This document shows positions 1 through 7,399 of a DNA stretch of 29,337 nt, piece by piece. The number at the start of each line of letters is the position of its first letter. Positions within the stretch are counted from its first letter, which is position 1. The notes beneath the pieces were generated by a model. It saw only the letters and a list, made by a program, of their open reading frames with translations, was not told the DNA's origin and ran no database searches. The position numbers were made by a program, and so were the translations under genes. Source of the stretch: Actinomycetes bacterium (lineage in GTDB: Bacteria > Actinomycetota > Actinomycetes > Mycobacteriales > Mycobacteriaceae); contig JAEZKH010000278.1 in NCBI GenBank assembly GCA_023415515.1, forward strand, positions 1 through 29,337. Reading direction: 5' to 3'.

Positions 1-460
1 GACCGAGCTGTTCGACGAGATGGGCGAGTACCTGTCCAAGACCGGCGGCGAGTTCGGGGTGACGACCGGCAGACGCCGCCGCTGCGGTTGGTTCGACGCG
101 GTGATCGCCCGCTATGCGACGCGGGTCAACGGCATCACCGACTACTTCCTGACCAAGCTCGATGTGCTCTCCAGCCTGGAGACGGTGCCGATCTGCGTCG
201 GCTACACAGTGAACGGCAAGCGCACCGACGACATGCCGATGACCCAGAGCGAGATCGGCCTCGCAGAGCCGATCTACGAAGAGATGCCGGGCTGGTGGGA
301 GGACATCTCGGGGGCGCGCGAGTTCGACGATCTGCCCGCCAGGGCCCGCGACTACGTGCTTCGGCTCGAAGAGCTTGCCGGCGCTCACGTCTCGTGTATC
401 GGTGTGGGACCCGGGCGCGACCAGACGATCGTGCGGCGTGACATCCTGGCGGCCCGGTGA
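1..460 (+). CDS. purA: Adenylosuccinate synthetase, C-terminal part (5' end outside window)
   Basis: PurA joins IMP and aspartate using GTP in the first committed step of AMP synthesis in the cytosol. The frame is open from base 2 and ends at TGA 458-460, giving about 152 residues; the family is about 430 aa, so only the last third is present. The segment TGGEFGVTTGRRRRCGW and the following FDAVIARYA are hallmark PurA sequence, containing the arginines that contact IMP and GTP. The later GWWEDISGAREFDDLP and the end segment VSCIGVGPGRDQTIVRRD are also typical. The stop overlaps the next gene's GTG start (GTGA), so the two are probably translationally coupled. In M. tuberculosis, from memory, the same pair is Rv0357c-Rv0356c. 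Identification is secure; only the missing 5' end limits it. Confidence 0.97.
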   Translation, partial: TELFDEMGEYLSKTGGEFGVTTGRRRRCGWFDAVIARYATRVNGITDYFLTKLDVLSSLETVPICVGYTVNGKRTDDMPMTQSEIGLAEPIYEEMPGWWEDISGAREFDDLPARARDYVLRLEELAGAHVSCIGVGPGRDQTIVRRDILAAR

Positions 461-1098
461 CGTCGGCGGACGACCCCAGGCTCGTCGACCCGGAGTACGA
501 CAAGCACGGCGGGTTCCCCAATTTCCAAGCCGCCGAACCCGGTCCGGGGTTCGGCCGGTTCCTTGCGGCGATGCGGCGCGCGCAGGACCTCGCCGTCAGC
601 GCCGACCCCGACGGCGATACCTGGGAGGAGGCCGCCGATCACGCCGAAGCTCTGGTCAAACTGCTGGGACCGTTCGAGGCGCCCGAGGGGGTCGGACCGG
701 CCAACCGGGTGCCGTCGCTGCCCGGGTCGGGCAGCCTGCTGATGCCGCCGTACCGGGTGACGAAGTTCGAGCCGGACGGTGTGGAGTTGACGGTGCAGTT
801 CAGCCGCTACCACGTCGGCGGCAATTACGCCGTCCACGGCGGTGTGCTGCCGCTGATGTTCGACTCGATGTTCGGCATGGTGATCCACGCGTCCGGCAGG
901 CCGATCAGCCGTACCGGTTTCCTTCATGTCGACTACCGCAAGGTGACGCCGATCGACACCCCGCTCACGGTGCGCGGCTGGGTCCGCGAGACCGAGGGGC
1001 GCAAGGCATTCGTCAACGCCGAACTGCGCGATCCCGATCACAACCTGCTCGCCGAGGCGAATGGGCTGATGATCCGGCTGCTGGCCGGGCAGCCGTGA
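457..1098 (+). CDS. PaaI-type hotdog-fold thioesterase-like protein
   Basis: A 213-aa cytosolic protein starting at GTG 457, which overlaps the purA stop by 4 nt. The C-terminal half (about 95-210) looks like a PaaI/4HBT hotdog domain: the segment YHVGGNYAVHGGVLPLMFD matches the helix region of these enzymes, where an HGG motif precedes an acidic residue at the active site. The last strands carry FLHVDYRKVTPIDTPLTV. The N-terminal 90 residues are an acidic helical extension not needed for a hotdog fold. The family hydrolyses acyl-CoA thioesters, but the substrate cannot be read from the sequence. It appears to be the Rv0356c-type conserved protein that follows purA in mycobacteria. Coupling to purA suggests steady housekeeping expression rather than a shared pathway. 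Confidence 0.8.
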   Translation: MTSADDPRLVDPEYDKHGGFPNFQAAEPGPGFGRFLAAMRRAQDLAVSADPDGDTWEEAADHAEALVKLLGPFEAPEGVGPANRVPSLPGSGSLLMPPYRVTKFEPDGVELTVQFSRYHVGGNYAVHGGVLPLMFDSMFGMVIHASGRPISRTGFLHVDYRKVTPIDTPLTVRGWVRETEGRKAFVNAELRDPDHNLLAEANGLMIRLLAGQP

Positions 1099-1754
1099 CG
1101 ACACCGCGGCCACACCCGCTCACGACGCCGCGCGCGGCCGCGGTGGCAGGGGTGTTGTTCGCGATTCTGTTCGGCACGGTGCTGGTGCTCATCCGCCTCG
1201 CGCTCCCGGAGGGTGCCCAGCCAGGCTCGCAGTGGCTGGTCGCGGGCAGCACCAACATCAAGGTCGCCGCGGTGCTGATGCCGTTCGCCGGCATCGCGTT
1301 CCTCTGGTTCATCGGGGTGGTCCGCGACGGCTTCGGTGGGTTCGAGGACAAGTTCTTCGCGACGGTGTTCATCGGCAGCGGGTTGCTGTTCCTGGCGATG
1401 ATGTTCGTGTCGGTCGGCGTCGGCGCCGGCCTGGAGGCGATCAGCAACCACGTCGTCGACTCACCCGCGCACACCGAGGTGGCGACGTTCGGGCAGATGG
1501 TGCTGCTCGCGGTGTCGAAGACGTACGCACTGCGGATGGGTGCGGTGTTCATGATCTCGCTGGCGACGATCTGGCTGCGCACCGGCCTGATGCCGCGCTG
1601 GCTGGTGATCGTCACTTACCTTGTGGCGCTTGGCCTCATCCTCGCCAGCGACATCACCATGTGGTTGACGCTGGCGTTCCCGATCTGGGTGATGGTGGTC
1701 AGCGTGCTGCTGCTGGTGCGCGCGGGCGTGATCGATCTCGACCGCGAGAACTAG
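1095..1754 (+). CDS. Six-helix integral membrane protein of unknown function
   Basis: The chosen start is GTG 1095, which overlaps the thioesterase stop (GTGA) and gives 219 residues; a longer open frame upstream is only the shadow of the two preceding genes. About six hydrophobic segments are visible: around residues 17-38, 54-75, 88-112, 147-165, 168-187 and 192-214. Loops are short, apart from a stretch between helices 3 and 4 (SNHVVDSPAHTEVATF) that is probably extracytoplasmic. There is no signal peptide, transport signature or catalytic motif I recognise. It closes a purA-thioesterase-membrane protein operon. Its TAG stop lies within CTAG at 1751-1754, which also supplies the stop of the convergent ferredoxin gene. 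Function unknown; a small-molecule or lipid-related role would be a guess. Confidence 0.75.
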   Translation: MTTPRPHPLTTPRAAAVAGVLFAILFGTVLVLIRLALPEGAQPGSQWLVAGSTNIKVAAVLMPFAGIAFLWFIGVVRDGFGGFEDKFFATVFIGSGLLFLAMMFVSVGVGAGLEAISNHVVDSPAHTEVATFGQMVLLAVSKTYALRMGAVFMISLATIWLRTGLMPRWLVIVTYLVALGLILASDITMWLTLAFPIWVMVVSVLLLVRAGVIDLDREN

Positions 1755-1942
1755 TCGACGATCGTCAACGCCTGCGACGGGCAGAGCTGGACGGCTTCGC
1801 GCGCCTTGCCTTCCTCGCCGTCGGGGATCTCGTCGACCAGTACCACCACGATGCCGTCGTCGTCCTGGTCGAACAGGTTGTCGGCCACCATCACACAGTT
1901 ACCGGCTTGGATGCAGACGTCACGATCGGCGCGTACTCTCAC
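1751..1942 (-). CDS. [3Fe-4S]-type ferredoxin, partner of the adjacent P450
   Basis: A 63-aa acidic ferredoxin that would pass electrons to a cytochrome P450. Cys10, Cys16 and Cys54 (in CPSQAL) form the CxxxxxC...CP pattern of mycobacterial and streptomycete P450 ferredoxins. The position of the usual second cysteine, in CIQAGNC, is Ala13, so only three cysteine ligands are available and a 3Fe-4S cluster is expected. The GTG start at 1942 overlaps the P450 stop (GTGA, 1939-1942), so the two are made from one message and probably coupled. No ferredoxin reductase is encoded nearby, so a shared cellular reductase must complete the chain. The stop is shared with the convergent membrane protein gene through one CTAG. 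Confidence 0.93.
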   Translation of the reverse strand: MRVRADRDVCIQAGNCVMVADNLFDQDDDGIVVVLVDEIPDGEEGKAREAVQLCPSQALTIVD

Positions 1943-3165
1943 CAGCTCACCTCCAGTGACTTCAGGCCGTAGATGAAATTCCAGGTCCTGAACTCTACGT
2001 CGGAGAAGTCCTCCGCCAGAGCCAGATTCGGGAACCGGCGCAGCAGAGCCGGAAGCGCGATCCGCATCTCCATTCGCGCCAACGGCGCGCCGAGGCAGTG
2101 ATGTACGCCGTGGCCGAACGCCAGGTGACCCGGTGCCCCCCTGGTGACGTCGAGCACATCCGGCGAGTCGACGAAATCGGGGTCGCGGTTGCCCGACGGC
2201 AACGACGGAAAGACGAGCATGCCCGCCGGGATCGGCACGCCCGCGATCTCCACATCGGTGGTGGTGATTCGCGGGATCGCGGTCTGCACGATCGACAGCC
2301 AGCGCAGCAGTTCCTCGATGGCGGGCCCGATGGCCGCTGGGTCGTCGCGCACGACGGCAAGCTGGTCCGGGTGGCGGAGCAACGCCAGCGTGGCGAGCCC
2401 GAGCATGTTCGACGTCGTCTCGTGTCCCGCGAGCAGCAGCAGCCCCGCGATGCCGACCAGTTCGTCGTCGGTGAGCTCGTCGCCGTGCTCGCGGATCAGC
2501 ATGCCGAGGATGTCCTCGCCCGGCTGCCTGCGCGCACGGGCGACCAGCGTCGTCATGTACGCGCGCGCCTCCCGCTGCAGTGCAACGCGTTGGGGTATCG
2601 GAATGGAGAAGTCGAGCTGGCGTGCGCTGCGCCGCTGGAAGTCGTCGCGGTCGTCATACGGCACTCCGAGCAGCTCGCAGATCACCAGCGACGGAATCGG
2701 CAACGCGAACTGTTCGACCAGATCCGTTGGAGCACCTGACCTTTCCATCGCATCAAGCTGGGCGTCGACGATCTCTGCGATGCGTGGCTCGAGGCGCTTC
2801 ATCCGCCTGATGGTGAACTCCGGGGTGAGCATGCGCCGAAGCCGCGCGTGTTCGGGTGGGTCGAGCCCGAGCAGATTTCCCGCCCGCGCCGCGGCCTGCT
2901 CCTCGGCCGTCGGCTGCGGCATGCCTTGGAATGCGAAGCCGGGCGGGCGCTCGTTGGAGAACCGCTCGTGGTCGGCCAGCACGGCCTTGACGTCCTCGTG
3001 CCTGGTGACCAGATACACCTGCATGCCGAAGGCGTTGGTGACAGCGCGCACGCCGTCGCCCTCGCGGATCTCGCCGAGGGCCGCAACAGGGCTGAACGAG
3101 TCGCGGCGCATGTGCAGCGGGGGCAGTTCGGCGGCTTCGCGGGGCGCGGCATCGGTGTCAGCCAT
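1939..3165 (-). CDS. Cytochrome P450 monooxygenase
   Basis: A soluble 408-aa bacterial class I P450. It has the I-helix oxygen-activation motif AGHETT (246-251), the K-helix ExxR (Glu285-Arg288) and the haem loop FGHGVHHCLG (350-359), with Cys357 as the axial thiolate. The substrate is unknown; the general look is close to CYP105/CYP107-like actinobacterial enzymes, but I cannot assign a subfamily with confidence. The electron donor is very probably the ferredoxin encoded directly downstream with a 4-nt overlap. The ATG at 3165 has no Shine-Dalgarno sequence; instead a -10-like TAGCGT lies 6 nt upstream, pointing to a leaderless transcript. A 17-bp inverted repeat at 3200-3216 could be an operator, but no regulator gene is adjacent. 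Confidence 0.95.
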   Translation of the reverse strand: MADTDAAPREAAELPPLHMRRDSFSPVAALGEIREGDGVRAVTNAFGMQVYLVTRHEDVKAVLADHERFSNERPPGFAFQGMPQPTAEEQAAARAGNLLGLDPPEHARLRRMLTPEFTIRRMKRLEPRIAEIVDAQLDAMERSGAPTDLVEQFALPIPSLVICELLGVPYDDRDDFQRRSARQLDFSIPIPQRVALQREARAYMTTLVARARRQPGEDILGMLIREHGDELTDDELVGIAGLLLLAGHETTSNMLGLATLALLRHPDQLAVVRDDPAAIGPAIEELLRWLSIVQTAIPRITTTDVEIAGVPIPAGMLVFPSLPSGNRDPDFVDSPDVLDVTRGAPGHLAFGHGVHHCLGAPLARMEMRIALPALLRRFPNLALAEDFSDVEFRTWNFIYGLKSLEVSW

Positions 3166-3171
3166 GATTCG

Positions 3172-3177
3172 ACGCTA
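3172..3177 (-). promoter_or_regulatory. -10 box of a probable leaderless P450 promoter
   Basis: Read on the minus strand this is TAGCGT, fitting the mycobacterial TANNNT consensus. Six bases (CGAATC) separate it from the ATG of the P450 gene, so transcription starting 7 nt after the box would begin at the A of the ATG. No Shine-Dalgarno sequence is present. This is inference from spacing only. Confidence 0.5.
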
Positions 3178-3199
3178 CTCGCGGTAGACAGGTGCAGAT

Positions 3200-3216
3200 G
3201 TTCGCGAAAAGCGAAC
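3200..3216. repeat. Perfect inverted repeat between P450 and transporter genes
   Basis: Arms GTTCGC (3200-3205) and GCGAAC (3211-3216) flank a 5-nt centre GAAAA. It lies 35 bp upstream of the P450 start and 14 bp beyond the transporter stop. It could be an operator for the P450 or a weak stem-loop ending the transporter message; no U-run follows on either strand. Confidence 0.4.
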
Positions 3217-3229
3217 GGCGGTCGTGGGC

Positions 3230-5209
3230 TCAGTCGGTCGCGCGCAGCGCAGGCCACCAGATTCGTGGGCCGATCAGCGTGAACAGCGCGGGGATGATCA
3301 CGGTCCGCACGACGAAGGTGTCCAGCAGGATTCCGAGACCGACGATGATGCCGACCTGGGTGAGCACGATCAGCGGCAGCACGCCCAGCACGCAGAACAC
3401 CGCGGCGAGCACGATGCCCGCGCTGGTGATGACCGCGCCGGTCGCCGAGACGGCCCGGATGATTCCCTGGCGGGTGCCGTGCTCGGGCGTTTCTTCGCGG
3501 GCCCTGGTGACGAGGAAGATCGTGTAGTCGACGCCGAGCGCGACGAGGAACAGGAACGAGAACAGCGGAGCGGTGTTGTCCAGCGCGGGAAAACCGAAGA
3601 CGTGCACGCTGGCCCAGCCGCCGAGTCCGAGCGCCGCGAGCGCGCTCAACACCGTCACAGCGACCAGGACCAACGGAGCCAGCGCCGACCGCAGCAGAAC
3701 GTAGAGCACGGCCAGCACCACTGCCAGGATGGCCGGGATGATGACCAGGCGGTCTCGTGCGGCCGCCGCGCTCGCGTCGCGGGCCTGTGCGTCCGGACCG
3801 CCGACGAGCGCGTCGGGATCGGCGGCGTGGACCGAAGTGCGAAGGGCGTCAACGGTTTCGAAGGCATCTTCAGATGCAGGCTCGGCGTTGAGCACCACCG
3901 ACCATTGGCTGAGGCCGTCGGGGGAGGCACCGGCCGGGTTCGCCGACACGACACCGGGGGTCGAGGTGATCGCCTGTTCGACCTCGGGGGCTCGTGCGGT
4001 TGCCGCGATGACGCGGGTCGGATTGGTCAAGCCGCTGGGGAAGTGCGCGGCCAGCGTGTCGTATCCGCTCACCGACTCCGCCTGCACCCGGAACTGTTCG
4101 GTCTGCGACAACCCGATGGGTGTGCTGGTCAGCCCGAGACAGAGCAGCAGCAGCCCGGTGATCGCCACCGTCGTCACGCGGGCGGGTCGGCGGGCCACCG
4201 CGTCGGCGATCCGGTGCCAGATACCGCTGTCGGTGAGGGCTTTCGCGCCGACCTTGGGCACGAACGGCCAGAACAACCGCCTGCCGAACAGTGCGAGAAA
4301 GGGCGGAAGCACGAGCAGCACGAACACCGCGGCGACGACGAGCCCGGCCGCTGCCTGCACTCCGAGGCTGCGGGTGCTCGGTGACGAGGCGAGCACGAGG
4401 GTCAACAGCGCGAGGACGACGGTGGCGTTGCTGGCCAGGATCGCGGGTCCGGCTTGACGCACAGCCACTTTCAGCGCATCGCGGTGGTTTTCCCTGCGGC
4501 CCAGTTCTTCTCGGTAGCGAGAGATCAGCAGAAGTGCATAGTTGGTGCCCGCGCCGAACACCAGCACACTGGTGATGCCGGCCGTGGACCCGTCAGGCGC
4601 CAGGTCGAACGCCTGCGCGACGCCGGTTCCGACGACCGCGGCGACCCGGTCGGCGAAGCCGATCACCGCCAGCGGGACGAGCCACAGCACCGGCGACCGG
4701 TAGGTGACGATGAGCAGCAGCGCCACCACGAACGCGGTCACCGCGAGCAACGTGATGTTGGCCCCCGAGAACGAGTCGGCGATGTCGGCGCCGAATGCCG
4801 GGCCGCCGGTCACCTCGACTTCGAGGTCTTCGGGCAGATCGGCGCGAGCCGATGCGCGCAGTTCCGTCACGGCGTCGGTGAGCGCGAATCCGGAGAGTCC
4901 CGCGTCCAACGGAACCGTGGCCACCGCAGCTTTGCCGTCCTCGGAGACGATGGCGGGCTGCTGCTTGATCGCACTCACATCGGCAGGGGTCAGCGCACCC
5001 CCGTCGACGCGGCTGAACACCAGGATGGCCGGCACCTGGTCGCCGCCGGGCATCGTCGCCTGTACCTCGCTCGCGCGCGTGGACTCGGCGGTGGTCGGCA
5101 CCGGGACCGGGGACTGGCTGGCGGAGTCGTCGCTGCCCGCCAGCGCCATCAGCGCACCGGACACGATCAACACGGCGAGCGCCAGCACCCAGGAGAATCG
5201 ACCGGACAT
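3230..5209 (-). CDS. MmpL/RND-family transporter (about 660 aa)
   Basis: A 659-aa inner-membrane transporter of the MMPL branch of the RND superfamily. Two repeats are visible. Each has one leading helix (5-24; about 342-360), an extracytoplasmic domain (about 25-150; 362-478) and a block of five helices (151-310; 480-650). The central-helix proton-relay motif reads VDY in the second half (Asp561-Tyr562), but TNY in the first half (Asn223-Tyr224), where Asp is usual in MmpL proteins. The ATG at 5209 places a normal first helix right after the N-terminus; the frame runs on upstream but crosses the AT-rich promoter region and the marR gene. It is divergent from a MarR regulator across 63 bp of palindromic sequence. 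This suggests a ligand-inducible exporter, perhaps of lipids or toxic compounds. Substrate unknown. Confidence 0.88.
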   Translation of the reverse strand: MSGRFSWVLALAVLIVSGALMALAGSDDSASQSPVPVPTTAESTRASEVQATMPGGDQVPAILVFSRVDGGALTPADVSAIKQQPAIVSEDGKAAVATVPLDAGLSGFALTDAVTELRASARADLPEDLEVEVTGGPAFGADIADSFSGANITLLAVTAFVVALLLIVTYRSPVLWLVPLAVIGFADRVAAVVGTGVAQAFDLAPDGSTAGITSVLVFGAGTNYALLLISRYREELGRRENHRDALKVAVRQAGPAILASNATVVLALLTLVLASSPSTRSLGVQAAAGLVVAAVFVLLVLPPFLALFGRRLFWPFVPKVGAKALTDSGIWHRIADAVARRPARVTTVAITGLLLLCLGLTSTPIGLSQTEQFRVQAESVSGYDTLAAHFPSGLTNPTRVIAATARAPEVEQAITSTPGVVSANPAGASPDGLSQWSVVLNAEPASEDAFETVDALRTSVHAADPDALVGGPDAQARDASAAAARDRLVIIPAILAVVLAVLYVLLRSALAPLVLVAVTVLSALAALGLGGWASVHVFGFPALDNTAPLFSFLFLVALGVDYTIFLVTRAREETPEHGTRQGIIRAVSATGAVITSAGIVLAAVFCVLGVLPLIVLTQVGIIVGLGILLDTFVVRTVIIPALFTLIGPRIWWPALRATD

Positions 5210-5216
5210 ACCAACC

Positions 5217-5239
5217 AATATTTCAGAAACTGAATTATT
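5217..5239. promoter_or_regulatory. Probable MarR operator, 23-bp imperfect palindrome
   Basis: The core is TTCAG (5222-5226), AAA, CTGAA (5230-5234). The outer arms AATA (5217-5220) and TATT (5236-5239) are also complementary, with one T/T mismatch at 5221/5235. It sits in an AT-rich island between the divergent transporter and marR genes, 8 bp from the transporter start. Position and symmetry fit an operator for the adjacent MarR protein; binding itself is inferred. Confidence 0.65.
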
Positions 5240-5257
5240 AAGCAACTTAACTGTTGC
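5238..5257. promoter_or_regulatory. Second pair of overlapping inverted repeats near the marR promoter
   Basis: TTAAG-CAA-CTTAA (5238-5250) is a perfect 13-bp inverted repeat. Overlapping it, GCAAC (5242-5246) and GTTGC (5253-5257) are perfect arms around six bases. They cover the region where the -35 element of the marR promoter should lie (17 bp upstream of the TATGCT box), so a protein bound here would block marR transcription. This suggests autoregulation from a second site. Confidence 0.5.
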
Positions 5258-5260
5258 CGC

Positions 5261-5266
5261 TATGCT
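5261..5266 (+). promoter_or_regulatory. -10 box of a probable leaderless marR promoter
   Basis: TATGCT fits TANNNT and ends 6 bases before the GTG start codon at 5273. No Shine-Dalgarno sequence is present, so the message probably begins at the start codon. Confidence 0.55.
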
Positions 5267-5272
5267 GATGGG

Positions 5273-5749
5273 GTGGCAACGACCGACCGTACCGCGCTGG
5301 AGTTGCAGATCGCGGCCGACGTGCGGGCGATGACCGCCGAGTCCGACGAGATCGGAAGGCACTTTGCCAGCCGACATGACGTGAGCGCCAACGACTTTCG
5401 CGCGTTGCTCCACGTCATGGTCGCTGAGACGGTCGGGACGCCGCTGACCGCGGGCGACCTGCGCAGCCGGATGGGGATGTCGGGTGCGGCCATCACCTAC
5501 CTCGTCGAGCGGATGATCGCGTCCGGGCACTTCCGCCGTGAATCCGATCCGGCCGACCGCCGCAAGGTGATCCTGCGGGTCGCCGACGACGGGATGACCG
5601 TCGCGCGCAAGTTCTTCATGCCGCTCGCCGAACACAATCGACGCGCGATGGCCGATCTCTCCGACGGCGACCTGGCCGCCGCGCACCGGACGTTCACCGC
5701 GGTCATCGACGCGATGCAGGCCTTTCGCGCCGAGTTCGACGGTTCGTGA
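5273..5749 (+). CDS. MarR-family transcriptional regulator
   Basis: A 158-aa winged-helix regulator. The MarR core is clear: helices with LTAGDLRSRMGMSGAAITYLV (about 61-80; recognition helix in SGAAITYLVERM), then the wing FRRESDPADRRKVILRVADDG (about 88-108), whose DxRxK-like pattern is diagnostic. Flanking N- and C-terminal helices should form the dimer interface. MarR proteins are usually repressors released by small ligands. The gene is divergent from an MmpL-type transporter with palindromes in the shared promoter region, the standard layout for local control of an efflux gene plus autorepression. The GTG start at 5273 is favoured because the nearby ATGs are out of frame and a -10 box lies exactly 6 nt upstream. 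The ligand is unknown. Confidence 0.92.
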   Translation: MATTDRTALELQIAADVRAMTAESDEIGRHFASRHDVSANDFRALLHVMVAETVGTPLTAGDLRSRMGMSGAAITYLVERMIASGHFRRESDPADRRKVILRVADDGMTVARKFFMPLAEHNRRAMADLSDGDLAAAHRTFTAVIDAMQAFRAEFDGS

Positions 5750-5785
5750 CCTGATCGACTGGCACGGCCACGGTGGGAAGAGACG

Positions 5786-7372
5786 CTATATCCGGTTGAG
5801 CGTCGCCTCCTCGAGATCCAGCCCGTGAAGCAGCGATCGCAACACCTCGTCGTCGATGTGTCCGCTGTCGCGTTCGGCGATGAACGCCGCCCGCTCGGCG
5901 GCCAACATCTCCAGTCGAAGCCGGCGGAACGCCGCGGTCGGGCTTTCGCCGATCTCCTCGGCATTGCGGCCGAGCCGCTCCCACGCGGAGTTGCGTCGCC
6001 GAGCATTCCACGCGCGCAACACTTCTGCGGCCCGCTCCGTCTCGGACGTGTCGGAGTGCCCGAGCAATTCATCGAGCCGTTCGGCAGCCGCGTTGGCCGC
6101 CCTCTCGTGTGCTGCCGCCGCTGCGATCGCGTCGGTGCGTGCGTCATCGCCCTGCACGCCGAGGCGCCGGATCAGCCACGGCAGCGTCAGGCCGTGCAGC
6201 AGCAGGGTGCCGATGACGACGACGAACGTGAGGAACACGATCTGCTCGCGCCCCGGGAACGGCGCACCCGACAGGGTCGTCAGCGGAACTGCGAATGCCG
6301 CGGCCAGCGAGACCACGCCGCGCATGCCCGCCCACGCAACGATGAAGACCTGCGCGGGCGTGGGGGCGGCCTCGCGGTGTCGGAGGCCCGGCCACACCAG
6401 CCTCGGCAGATATGCGAACGCGTACAGCCACACGATTCGCACTGCGATCATCGTCGCCAACACGGCGCTCGAGTAGGAGGCCATCGTGGCGAACGGCATG
6501 CCGCGGATCTCCTCGATGACACCGGGCAGCTGCAACCCGATCATCAGGAACGCGAACGACTCGAGGATCAGCTGCAGCGCCTTCCACACCGCGACGTCCT
6601 GCAGCCGGGTCTCGTAACCGGCGTGGGTGAAACGCTGACCGAGGATGAGCGCGGCGACCACGACCGCCAGCACACCGGAGCCGTGCGCCTGCTCGGCGGT
6701 CAGATAGATGACGAACGGGGCGATCAGACCGACGGCACTCTCCACGAGCGGATCGTCGAGCCGAGCCCGGATGAATGCGATCACCGACCCCAGCGCCACC
6801 CCGATCACGATGCCGCCGCCCGCCGCCAGCGCGAAGGTGACCAGCCCGCCGGTGAACGTCGCGGCGGCGCCGACGGCCGCGGTGAGCGCGACCCGGTAGG
6901 CGGTGAGCGCGGTGGCGTCGTTGAGCAGGCTCTCACCGCCGAGCAGCGTCATGATGCGGCGCGGAAGGCCGAGTCGCCGCCCGACCGCGGTCGAGGAGAC
7001 CGCGTCAGGAGGCGCGACGATCGCCCCGAGGGTCAGGCCCGCGGCGAGGGTCAGCTCGGGCACCGTGCGATAGGCCACGTAACCGACCGCGACCGTCGTC
7101 GCGAGCGGGAGCCCGACGGCAAGCAGCCCGATGGGGCGCAGATTCTTCCTGAGCCTGACGTAGCTACTCTCCATGCCTGCTGACCACAGCAGCGGCGGCA
7201 GGAGCACGTAGAGCACCAGTTCGGGATCGAGCGCGATGTCCTTGAAGCCGGGCAGAGCGCTGACCGCCAGCCCCGCGACCACGAGAGCCAGCGGCGCGGA
7301 CACGTCATAGCGCCGGGCCAACGCGGTGATCAGCACCGAAACCACCAGCACAGCCAGCAGAGAGCCTTGCAC
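5786..7372 (-). CDS. Na+/H+ antiporter, CPA1/NhaP type
   Basis: An inner-membrane monovalent cation/proton exchanger of about 528 aa. The N-terminal 415 residues form about 12 helices of the Na_H_Exchanger fold, with APPDAVSSTAV in one conserved segment and GESLLNDATAL carrying the Asn-Asp pair typical of NhaP-like exchangers. A soluble, charged, helical C-terminal tail follows (about 420-528). I chose GTG 7372 because AGGAGG (7381-7386) lies 8 nt upstream of it; the GTG at 7381 would overlap that ribosome-binding site. It resembles the protein called YjcE in M. tuberculosis. The gene is divergent from a small UBP-type zinc finger protein only 27 bp away, so the two share a control region. 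Its 3' end converges on marR with a 36-bp gap. Confidence 0.92.
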   Translation of the reverse strand: MQGSLLAVLVVSVLITALARRYDVSAPLALVVAGLAVSALPGFKDIALDPELVLYVLLPPLLWSAGMESSYVRLRKNLRPIGLLAVGLPLATTVAVGYVAYRTVPELTLAAGLTLGAIVAPPDAVSSTAVGRRLGLPRRIMTLLGGESLLNDATALTAYRVALTAAVGAAATFTGGLVTFALAAGGGIVIGVALGSVIAFIRARLDDPLVESAVGLIAPFVIYLTAEQAHGSGVLAVVVAALILGQRFTHAGYETRLQDVAVWKALQLILESFAFLMIGLQLPGVIEEIRGMPFATMASYSSAVLATMIAVRIVWLYAFAYLPRLVWPGLRHREAAPTPAQVFIVAWAGMRGVVSLAAAFAVPLTTLSGAPFPGREQIVFLTFVVVIGTLLLHGLTLPWLIRRLGVQGDDARTDAIAAAAAHERAANAAAERLDELLGHSDTSETERAAEVLRAWNARRRNSAWERLGRNAEEIGESPTAAFRRLRLEMLAAERAAFIAERDSGHIDDEVLRSLLHGLDLEEATLNRI

Positions 7373-7380
7373 CCCGGACA

Positions 7381-7386
7381 CCTCCT
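7381..7386 (-). promoter_or_regulatory. Start-deciding Shine-Dalgarno sequence of the antiporter
   Basis: AGGAGG on the minus strand stands 8 nt before GTG 7372 and directly abuts the alternative upstream GTG 7381. The spacing supports 7372 as the true start. It overlaps the promoter-proximal region of the divergent zinc finger gene, whose candidate -10 TATCCT is at 7386-7391. Confidence 0.7.
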
Positions 7387-7399
7387 ATCCTTGGTCAGC

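Noticed and set aside
2144..3187. Long plus-strand open frame (347 codons) opposite the P450 gene
   Set aside because: Serine/arginine-rich shadow of the P450 gene on the other strand; the P450 frame has all family motifs.
3224..4384. 386-codon plus-strand frame opposite the transporter
   Set aside because: Low-complexity Arg/Asp/His/Gln-rich translation typical of an antisense shadow in high-GC DNA.
5210..5686. In-frame upstream extension of the transporter (159 codons)
   Set aside because: It crosses the AT-rich palindromic promoter region and the whole marR gene; ATG 5209 gives the standard N-terminal helix.
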